Source: Zunongwangia pacifica
GTDB taxonomy: Bacteria; Bacteroidota; Bacteroidia; Flavobacteriales; Flavobacteriaceae
Length of the DNA: 64,000 bases
Reading direction: 5' to 3'
NCBI RefSeq assembly: GCF_023499215.1
Contig: NZ_JAKHSK010000015.1
Location: forward strand, 41,654-105,653
In this document: in pieces, positions 34,942 through 41,862 of the stretch
How positions within the stretch are numbered: position 1 is the stretch's first letter
Layout: each line of letters opens with the position of its first letter
Notes under the pieces: model-generated
What the model was told of the DNA's origin: nothing
The model's input: only the letters and a program-made list of their open reading frames with translations
Database searches by the model: none
Made by a program: the position numbers and the translations under genes

Positions 34942-35961
34942 TTATTTTCTACCGCAGGATTCCCGAATGATTAGCTCGGTGTCAAGGCATACTTTCTTTT
35001 CTTTTGTATCCAAATCATTAATTTTATGGATCAGTATTTCAACAGCATTTTCTGCAAGCGCGCCCAATGGTTGTTTTACTATAGTGAGCGGGCAGTAATA
35101 GAAATCAAAGGCTTCCCCCTCATCAAAACTTACCACAGCCAGATCTTTTCCCACTTCCACGCTTAAACGATCTAGATATTTTAGACCATATACAGCCAAT
35201 GTGTTCGTGGCAAAAAAGATTGCTTCGACATTTGGTTTTTCATGCAATAAGATATCAATTGCATTATGCACACCATTTTTGATATCAGAAAACTCAATTT
35301 CGTGCAGCCAATTATTGGATACTTTAAGCTTATGATCTTTCATTACGGTGTCATAACCCCTTACTCTTTCACGCATGTGATATAATGAATTTGAATAAGC
35401 AATGATTCCAATTTTCTCACTTCCCTTTTCTATTAATCTTCTTACTGCACCGTAGGCAGCTTCAAAATTGTTAACCGTTACAGAGTTTGAATTTATAGTT
35501 GGAAAAAACCTATCAATTAACACAAAAGGAATATTTTGCTCCTTTAAATATTTAATTTGATCTTCAGAATTTTCTGTAGGTGCTATTATAAAACCGTCCA
35601 CTTGTCGGTTTGAAAGGAATTGGATAAGATCCCATGATTTTTCAGCCTTTTCATCTGAACTACCGAAGATAACCGTATAGTTTAGTTTTGCCGCTTCATC
35701 TTCAATGATACGAGCGATATTGGCGAAAAAGGGGTTTGAAATATCCGCTACAATAAGGCCAATGGTAAAAGTTTTTCCACTTTTTAAACTTTTGGCTATT
35801 TGGTTTGGTTGATAGTTCAATTCCTTAGCGGCAGCCTTTACTTTTTTTGATACTTCAGCGCTTACTTTACTTTCTTTTCCTTTAGAAAGCACATAAGAAA
35901 CTGTAGCTGTGGAAACACCTACCTTTTCAGCAATATCTTTAAGAGATGGTTTCCTCTTCAT
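34942..35961 (-). CDS. LacI-family transcriptional regulator of the PUL
   Basis: 339 aa. The N-terminal helix-turn-helix (PSLKDIAEKVGVSTATVSYVLS, residues 4-25) and hinge (NQIAKSLKSGKTFTIGLIVAD) precede a periplasmic-binding-protein-like sugar domain ending in ESCGRK. It is transcribed in the same direction as the PUL, upstream of the catabolic operon. The palindrome TTTAATCGATTAAA lies 2 bp before its own ATG and also before both operons, so it most likely represses itself and the PUL until a sugar or sugar phosphate binds. Confidence 0.92.
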   Translation of the reverse strand: MKRKPSLKDIAEKVGVSTATVSYVLSKGKESKVSAEVSKKVKAAAKELNYQPNQIAKSLKSGKTFTIGLIVADISNPFFANIARIIEDEAAKLNYTVIFGSSDEKAEKSWDLIQFLSNRQVDGFIIAPTENSEDQIKYLKEQNIPFVLIDRFFPTINSNSVTVNNFEAAYGAVRRLIEKGSEKIGIIAYSNSLYHMRERVRGYDTVMKDHKLKVSNNWLHEIEFSDIKNGVHNAIDILLHEKPNVEAIFFATNTLAVYGLKYLDRLSVEVGKDLAVVSFDEGEAFDFYYCPLTIVKQPLGALAENAVEILIHKINDLDTKEKKVCLDTELIIRESCGRK

Positions 35962-35963
35962 TC

Positions 35964-35977
35964 TTTAATCGATTAAA
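35964..35977. promoter_or_regulatory. Autoregulatory LacI-type operator
   Basis: Perfect 14-bp palindrome TTTAATCGATTAAA whose edge is 2 bp from the LacI start codon. Occupancy would block its own expression. Confidence 0.8.
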
Positions 35978-36052
35978 TAAGCAATTTATGAAAATAAATT
36001 AATCTTAATGAATTTGATTCAATAGATGCAAAATATTTTAATTTGTTAAACT

Positions 36053-36153
36053 TTGTTAAAGCGAGATCAATCCGGTGACTAATTTTTTATGACCTATGGA
36101 AAGTTCTGTAAATACCACAAAAGTCATAAAACGGTCGTTCCCTCCGACTTTAC
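36053..36153 (+). repeat. Imperfect direct repeat B flanking the PUL
   Basis: Counterpart of 14962-15060. On the minus strand, just after the integrase stop, it encodes an open tail of about 40 codons (GILDYISSKVGGNDRFMTFV, then FTELSIGHKKLVTGLISL and stop), apparently the end of a lost gene I do not recognise. The two copies bracket the whole PUL with its regulator. Confidence 0.6.
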
Positions 36154-36182
36154 TAGAAATATAATCAAGAATACCTTCGCAA

Positions 36183-37415
36183 TCAATCTTTACCAATTTT
36201 GAGCTTTTTGCTAAGTTCAGACATATCCTTACTTAATTTATCTTCCAGCACGCGAGCATAAATTTGTGTCGTTGCTATTTTTGTATGCCCTAAAAGTTTT
36301 GAAACTGTTTCTATAGGTACTCCATTAGACAAAGTTATCGTAGTTGCAAAAGTATGTCTGGCCATATGAAAAGTTAGGTTTTTCTGTATATCACAAAGCT
36401 CAGCTACTTCCTTTAAAAACAAGTTGACTTTTACATTGGTTATAATAGGTAAAAGACTTTTTGTTATCTCTGTCATTGGATGTGATTGATATTTTACCAA
36501 AATTTTCAAAGGCTTTTCTAATAATGGTATTTTGACATTTGTTTTGGTCTTATTTCTTAAAGTGAATATCCATTTTTGACCATCCAAACCGGTTCTGATA
36601 TTACTTTCATTTAGATCATTAATATCGGAAAAACTAATTCCTGTATAACAGCTAAAAACAAACAAGTCTCTTACCCTATCCAAACGATCATTATAAAATT
36701 CGAAATCTTCGATTTGTTTTAATTCATTAATATTTAAAAAATCTCTTTCCTTTTTTTCAAACGTAGGTTTCCAACGTACAAAAGGATCTTTATCAACCCA
36801 TTCTAAATGGAAGGCAAGGGTAATAATTTTACGAAGTCTTTGTACATGTTTCATCACCGTATTATGACTCATCGCATTAACGTGGCCTTTCGGCCAACAG
36901 GTAAAAAGAAAATTTGAAAAATCATTAATAAATTTATAGTTCAGTTCACTAAGGTAAATTGAATTTGTTTTGAGTTCTTCTCTTAAAAATCGCAATAGAT
37001 ATTTCTCGGTGACCTTGAAATTGCGAACCGAACCTTCGGCTAGTGTTTTATCAATCTTTTGCCGGTGATACTCCAGAATATCCATCAGCGTTTTATCTCC
37101 AGGTCCTTCCCCTAAAAAATTAGCTTTTAGAAGTTCAGCAGTTACTTCTTTATTCTGAAATCGTAGATCCTGATAATTCTGGAAAATTTTGGCTCTTGTT
37201 TCATTAATTAATGTATTAGCTTCTTTTGCCTCTTTGGTATTCCCATCGATTCTTTGTGCGGTAGCATTCCACAGATCAAATGGAATTTTAGCTTTTAAGC
37301 TGATATTTACCCTATGACTATTGAGGGATATTCTAACATAAAGGTTTGTCTGATTGTACTTAACTCTGGAAGAATACACCCAGAATAAGATGGAAAAAGT
37401 TTTTGAAGTACGCAT
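36183..37415 (-). CDS. Tyrosine recombinase/integrase (Bacteroidota type)
   Basis: Integrates and excises the mobilisable element. 410 aa from the ATG at 37415 (MRTSKTFSILFWVYSSRVK, the common start of this family); the TTG-initiated reading at 37442 is less likely. An arm-binding N-terminal domain (about 1-100) and a SAM-like core-binding domain precede the catalytic part, with FSCYTGISFSDI where the first Arg region should be, HMARHTFATT (His-X2-Arg) and LLGHTKIATTQIYARV (His and the nucleophile Tyr). The first catalytic arginine is not obvious in CYTGISFSD, as in several Bacteroidota integrases. A palindrome and a hairpin lie just upstream. Confidence 0.9.
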   Translation of the reverse strand: MRTSKTFSILFWVYSSRVKYNQTNLYVRISLNSHRVNISLKAKIPFDLWNATAQRIDGNTKEAKEANTLINETRAKIFQNYQDLRFQNKEVTAELLKANFLGEGPGDKTLMDILEYHRQKIDKTLAEGSVRNFKVTEKYLLRFLREELKTNSIYLSELNYKFINDFSNFLFTCWPKGHVNAMSHNTVMKHVQRLRKIITLAFHLEWVDKDPFVRWKPTFEKKERDFLNINELKQIEDFEFYNDRLDRVRDLFVFSCYTGISFSDINDLNESNIRTGLDGQKWIFTLRNKTKTNVKIPLLEKPLKILVKYQSHPMTEITKSLLPIITNVKVNLFLKEVAELCDIQKNLTFHMARHTFATTITLSNGVPIETVSKLLGHTKIATTQIYARVLEDKLSKDMSELSKKLKIGKD

Positions 37416-37490
37416 TGGATCGTCTTTTAAATTAGCAATCAATAAAGACGAAAGTCAAATCACAAAATATTAAATCACTGATAATCAAAG

Positions 37491-37506
37491 TGTCAACATG
37501 TTGACA
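37491..37506. promoter_or_regulatory. Perfect palindrome upstream of the integrase
   Basis: TGTCAACATGTTGACA, 16 bp, 76 bp before the integrase ATG, with a nearby half-site TGTTGACG at 37519-37526. It could be an integrase arm site or repressor operator. The next 18 bases of interest (37516-37533) closely match 12408-12425. The 37443-37803 stretch otherwise has a 21-codon ORF (37648-37713), for which I have no support, and the hairpin below. Confidence 0.5.
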
Positions 37507-37582
37507 GAATGGTTTTATGTTGACGAATTGTGATACATTAAAGATATAAAACCTTTAATTAAAAAAACACTCCTAAAACATA

Positions 37583-37614
37583 AAACCCTGTAAATCATAG
37601 TATTTACAGGGTTT
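37583..37614. terminator. Perfect hairpin between integrase and defence cargo
   Basis: 13-bp arms AAACCCTGTAAAT / ATTTACAGGGTTT with a 6-nt loop. There is no long T-run right after it on either strand, so it may be a weak terminator or part of an attachment region; the CCTGTAAAT half also occurs at the 12.38-kb island edge. Confidence 0.4.
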
Positions 37615-37803
37615 CGACTTCATTTGAATAATTTAAAAGTGAACGATATGGTACAAAACTCGAACCAATTAATAGAGGATTTAAAACTTCTGGCTGATAT
37701 GTTGGCTGCTTAATCAGTAATGGGGTCATTCAAAACTATTGATAATGAACGATTTATTTGTAATCAAAAAATTCATGGCTCCATTGCGGCCCGTTTGGCC
37801 CCT

Positions 37804-39153
37804 TTATGACCCCATAGCTGTTTGGGTTCGGAAAATATAAGAAGTTCCCTTACCAGTCGTTCCTTTTCTCTCAATGAACTCTTTATCCATTAGTTCCTGT
37901 AAATCACGGGTAGCCGTTCGTTTGGATATATTCTCAAGTCGTTGGTATTCTGTATTACTTATAGAACCATGCTCTTTAATATATAATAGAGCATTGACTT
38001 GTCTTGTGGGAAGGTTTTGTTTTTTAAAGTAATCTTCGGTATAAATATCTTTTAGAAAAATAACACTTACTCCACCCTGATCTTCCTCAATAATCGGTTC
38101 AGGCAATCCTGCCCCTTTACAGGCATCAATGATTTTATTTATCCCTCGCCCCCAGGATTCAATATAACCAGCTTTGAAAAAAGCATTGGCTATATTTCGA
38201 TTTCGGGGATAGGACGAATGTTCTTGTTTTAGTTTATCAATTGTCAATTCTTCTGGTAAAGTTCCCGGATTCCATAAATGTAATCTGTCATCATACACCC
38301 GAAGAAAGGTATATGTACTGGAATAATCCTTATGAATAATAGCATTCAATATTGCTTCTCTTAATGCCGTTTCTGGATATTCCAATGGTTCCATACGCTC
38401 CAATCCCTTATAGGAAATAGGTCTAACCAAATATTTGGCTTTAAGGATTTCGATTACTTTATCAGCCATTTCAAAAATGTTGGTTTCAACGATGTCTTGA
38501 AACAAAAGATCATGGCTGGACTTTCCAAATCGCCCAATCTTGAAACTGGCCGTTACCGATACCTTGATTAGCTTTTTCCCAAATAATAAAACAGCGGCAT
38601 TTGTTAGCTGCCCTTGTTCTGTAAGAAGTCCGAGGTTTTTGAATAGGGTTTGTTTACCAAGGTTTAGTGTATTTGGAGGAATACGATCTTTCTCAATTGC
38701 CTTAATAATAAATGCTTGAATGCTATTACCATTAAGGTCGGAAAAGGTTATTCCTTCGACAGCCATATCCTCCCATTTCTTTCCCATTTTATTGAGCAGC
38801 AGGTTTTGTAAAGCAATTCCTTTAAGTTCTTGTTTGGTGCTTCCGCTTCGGTAATGATAAACTCCATGATAAGCAATTGGTACATTACTAATCGGAACAA
38901 TAATTTCAAGATAGTTTTTTCCTTCAGCCGCATGCAGATTCACATCAACCACAAGTCCTAAATGGTTAACAGACTTGTTTGGAATGTCTTCCATTAGCTT
39001 TTTATAATTATCTACACCGGTAATATTTCCGTTATCATCAATACCTATATAAATATGGCCCCCTTTTGCATTGGCAAAACCACAAATCCATTTCAGATAT
39101 TCATCTCTCCAAGCCTGTTTGTATTCTACATTTTGAGTTTCTCCTCGCTCCAT
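37804..39153 (-). CDS. AlbA_2/Schlafen-like ATP-binding protein with winged helix
   Basis: 449 aa from the ATG at 39153; a TTG reading to 39180 is unlikely. The N-terminal AlbA_2 domain has EYKQAWRDEYLKWICGFANAKGGHIYIGIDDNGNITGV. A HATPase_c_4 type domain follows with YPETALREAILNAIIHKDYS (about residues 250-270) and the GWGRGINKI-like ESWGRGINKIIDACK. The C-terminus (LLYIKEHGSISNTEYQRLENISKRTATRDLQELMDKEFIERKGTTG) is a winged helix. Such proteins are widespread on mobile elements and in defence islands; the exact role is unknown. Confidence 0.8.
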   Translation of the reverse strand: MERGETQNVEYKQAWRDEYLKWICGFANAKGGHIYIGIDDNGNITGVDNYKKLMEDIPNKSVNHLGLVVDVNLHAAEGKNYLEIIVPISNVPIAYHGVYHYRSGSTKQELKGIALQNLLLNKMGKKWEDMAVEGITFSDLNGNSIQAFIIKAIEKDRIPPNTLNLGKQTLFKNLGLLTEQGQLTNAAVLLFGKKLIKVSVTASFKIGRFGKSSHDLLFQDIVETNIFEMADKVIEILKAKYLVRPISYKGLERMEPLEYPETALREAILNAIIHKDYSSTYTFLRVYDDRLHLWNPGTLPEELTIDKLKQEHSSYPRNRNIANAFFKAGYIESWGRGINKIIDACKGAGLPEPIIEEDQGGVSVIFLKDIYTEDYFKKQNLPTRQVNALLYIKEHGSISNTEYQRLENISKRTATRDLQELMDKEFIERKGTTGKGTSYIFRTQTAMGS

Positions 39154-39267
39154 TTTCGCACTGCATTTTCTCAAAAACAAAGCTAACTATAATGGGAATC
39201 TGTATCCTAATCAAAATATGGTGGGCTTCTAAAAATGAATGGTTTAATTTCCATTCTTTAGGCATAA

Positions 39268-40905
39268 TTATTCTGATTGAGTTATTTTATGTTGAGAACG
39301 GATAATTTTCCATTCACCTACTTTTATTTCATTTTCAAAAGGAGTAAAAACATTCTCGTGATTTTTATCATCCTCAATAATTCTCATTAGTTCATTAATA
39401 CTTCCTTTGCCATCTTTCATGGAAGATATCTTTTGTTTGAATGTTAACATGTCCAAAATAGGAATATCTATATTATCGGAAATAGGGACAGGTAATGGCT
39501 TATGAGTTATCAATAAGCCGTATGTGGCAAAACCTTCAATATTAGTTGTACCAATTTTACTTAGTTTTCTAAATAACTCAATATAATTTTTGACTTGGAT
39601 ACTGCCCTTTTTAAGTTCATTCATTTTATAATCTACTTCAGAAGCAGAAATTGGCCCAATAAAATGTTTATAATCTATAATGTATATACATCTATCATCT
39701 GAATTGATAAGAATAAGATCAGGGTGTATCTGTTTACCTCCAAACTTGACCATCTTCTCCAAATAAGGTGTCCAAGAACTTACATCTTTTACATAGTTGT
39801 ATAGTTCATTGAGATTACACTTTTCAATCAAATTGATTAGCTTATCATAAATTTTCTTTTTGGATCCTTTATTTAAGGCACCTAAAATCATTCTTGATGG
39901 CTCTAGTTGCGAAAAGAGGTTCGGTAAAATATAGTATGTACCAGATGAAGAAAGTATAAATGGCTGAATACTAACACTTGTATGGAAAGTATTAGGATTA
40001 AAAGTAAGATCATTAATTATTGCAGCAGCTACTTTCTTCGGGAGTCCCGTAATAGTGGCTGCCAAATTTTCAAATTGAGTAGTACTCAAATATAATGGAT
40101 TCGAACCAAAAGAAAGATTTTTTCCTGATTTAGAGTCTAAGACCGCTTCCGTCCAGCGAATAAAATGAAAATTTAGAAAAAATAGAGCATAAAATTGTCG
40201 AAGTTGCCTCAGGTTATAACCATCAAATTCCGTACTTTCTTCTAGTTCCGGAAACAATATTTCACACATTTTTCTATATAATAAGGGATAAGATTTAGAA
40301 TCTCTACCCCTATCCCAGTCTATGTGATTAGCTATAGGAGGCGAGGAAAAATCTATATCTTTTAACCACTCTTCATATTCGATTTCCATTTCATTATGAG
40401 GATAACTATAATAAACTACTTGCATTTGCTTAGCATACAAAAGTTGATTATCGTACACACTGGAGTAATTATACCCCTCAGGATTTAAAAATGTGATAGT
40501 TTTATTCTCTTCGCTAAAAATAGCTGTTTTAATTCCTCTCGACCATGTAACAAATTCTTGAGCAATCATATGATATCCGGTTCCCCAACCTAAAAAGTCG
40601 GCAGCCATTTCTTGTAATTGCCTTGTTGATTCATCAGATATATCTCTATACAATGGTTGGTTTTGTTTTAGCATCCATCTAATACAATGACCAATTCCAT
40701 GTAACATATTACTTAAATAAATGGATACATTATGAGCATCTTGCCCATTTGCTATTAGATTGTCTCTATGTCTTTCAGTATCTCCATAAACCTGTAGTAA
40801 GTAAGGAATAACAATATCTTCAGAATATTTATAAAATAAATAATCCTCATAATGTTTATCTAGGATATCTTTTTCAAAAATTCTTATTTTTTCATGCTCA
40901 GTCAT
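39268..40905 (-). CDS. Unassigned large protein with C-terminal PD-(D/E)xK-like motif
   Basis: 545 aa, no signal peptide or membrane segments. I recognise no family for residues 1-380, which are mixed helical and rich in aromatic residues. The C-terminal part has IHPDLILI (Asp396), a turn, then IYIIDYKHF (Asp411-Tyr-Lys413), the Asp...(D/E)xK arrangement of restriction-like nucleases, on predicted beta strands. It lies within a defence cluster on the minus strand, downstream of the GHKL stub and nuclease-methylase genes, with an 82-bp gap. It may be the effector of that system or a solitary antiphage gene. Nuclease activity is inference. Confidence 0.55.
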   Translation of the reverse strand: MTEHEKIRIFEKDILDKHYEDYLFYKYSEDIVIPYLLQVYGDTERHRDNLIANGQDAHNVSIYLSNMLHGIGHCIRWMLKQNQPLYRDISDESTRQLQEMAADFLGWGTGYHMIAQEFVTWSRGIKTAIFSEENKTITFLNPEGYNYSSVYDNQLLYAKQMQVVYYSYPHNEMEIEYEEWLKDIDFSSPPIANHIDWDRGRDSKSYPLLYRKMCEILFPELEESTEFDGYNLRQLRQFYALFFLNFHFIRWTEAVLDSKSGKNLSFGSNPLYLSTTQFENLAATITGLPKKVAAAIINDLTFNPNTFHTSVSIQPFILSSSGTYYILPNLFSQLEPSRMILGALNKGSKKKIYDKLINLIEKCNLNELYNYVKDVSSWTPYLEKMVKFGGKQIHPDLILINSDDRCIYIIDYKHFIGPISASEVDYKMNELKKGSIQVKNYIELFRKLSKIGTTNIEGFATYGLLITHKPLPVPISDNIDIPILDMLTFKQKISSMKDGKGSINELMRIIEDDKNHENVFTPFENEIKVGEWKIIRSQHKITQSE

Positions 40906-40987
40906 ATTGTTAAATTCATTCGATCCTGCGAATTAGTTAATTATCAATGTTTCTATTCAGAAGTTAATTCAAGTAAGATTAAGTTTC

Positions 40988-41245
40988 TTAAATAAAACCT
41001 GTTTGAGCAGATAAGTCAATAATATCGGTTTTGGTCATACGAACTTCTTCGATAGCCTGAATTGAATTTACAATTGCTTCAAAAAGCGGCAAAAATGTAT
41101 TGCTATATGCGAGTTTCTTTTCGTTTGTTTTTCCTTTAATATCTATTGTATAGGTCAGTTGTTTGTTTAGATTAAGCTTACCCAAATATGATGCATATTC
41201 AACTGCTCTATTCTTTTTCTTTTTGGCTTGGACAGATAACTGCAT
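40988..41245 (-). pseudogene. GHKL (MutL/Hsp90-like) ATPase, severely truncated
   Basis: 85 residues from the ATG at 41245. RAVEYASYLGKLNLNKQLTY, then KLAYSNTFLPLFEAIVNSIQ is the N-terminus of a GHKL ATPase whose N-box Glu and Asn are in FEAIVNSIQAIEE. Normal members are several hundred residues; after AIEE the sequence jumps to VRMTKTDIIDLSAQTGFI and stops. That tail could be the genuine C-terminus joined by an in-frame deletion, or unrelated sequence. The start overlaps the upstream nuclease gene by 79 bp in another frame, so the two were probably translationally coupled. Without the G1/G2 motifs it cannot bind ATP normally. Confidence 0.65.
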
Positions 41246-41862
41246 ATCTTGCCATTGTTCCAATTTGGATCAAGATAATCATCGCCGTCCCATATTAGCG
41301 TTGTATCACATGGTCTATTGATTTCTTCTTTTATCCAACCATTTATTTTTTTCTCCCAATGTTCAAAGGAATCGGTTTGGACGTAGCCTATAATTGCAGC
41401 ATGAACTACATCTTTTCCGTGTCTCAGGTTTTTAAAACGTTCTATTCCACCAGAATTTCTAGTTAACTTTCCTTTATCGTATTCACCAATTACATATTCT
41501 CGTTCTCTTTTCTTCGGCAAAGTTGAGCTTAGTCGTTTTGCTTCAAATTTCACCAAAGTACATTCTTCACCTTCCTTATTATATGCCTGTGCATAAGTAT
41601 AGGTGCCAAATGCAGCAAAATCTGTTGAAGTGTTTTCTTTAGCATCCTCTATGTTTTGATGCTGAAAGAAGAAAGGAAATTCGGGTGGTTTTTTGAAACC
41701 TAACTGCTTACATAATTCGTTTGTAAGATGGTTTTCATTATCGTTCTCTTTTCCTCCAAAATCATGCAAGACAGATGTAAAAAAATCGAATACTTTCGAA
41801 ATAATCTTTCCATTAGGAGCACTATCTAATGTACCAAATGTATTGTTACTGATGTACTCCAT
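41167..41862 (-). CDS. PD-(D/E)xK-type nuclease of the methylase operon
   Basis: 231 aa soluble protein. HLTNELCKQLGF near residue 45, then STDFAAFGTY (Asp81) and LVKFEAKRL (Glu107-Ala-Lys109) give the Asp...ExK signature of a restriction-like nuclease; GGIERFKNLRHGKDVVHAAIIGYVQ follows. The C-terminus ends in HHIWVSLI. Its ATG overlaps the methylase stop (TAATG), so the pair is coupled, and the truncated GHKL gene overlaps its 3' end. The set methylase-nuclease-GHKL resembles restriction-modification operons that include MutL/MORC-like ATPases. Substrate specificity is unknown. Confidence 0.65.
   Translation of the reverse strand: MEYISNNTFGTLDSAPNGKIISKVFDFFTSVLHDFGGKENDNENHLTNELCKQLGFKKPPEFPFFFQHQNIEDAKENTSTDFAAFGTYTYAQAYNKEGEECTLVKFEAKRLSSTLPKKREREYVIGEYDKGKLTRNSGGIERFKNLRHGKDVVHAAIIGYVQTDSFEHWEKKINGWIKEEINRPCDTTLIWDGDDYLDPNWNNGKICSYLSKPKRKRIEQLNMHHIWVSLI

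Noticed and set aside
37648..37713. 21-codon ORF between integrase and the AlbA-like gene
   Set aside because: Starts with ATG and looks helical, but too short to support without homologues or a ribosome site.
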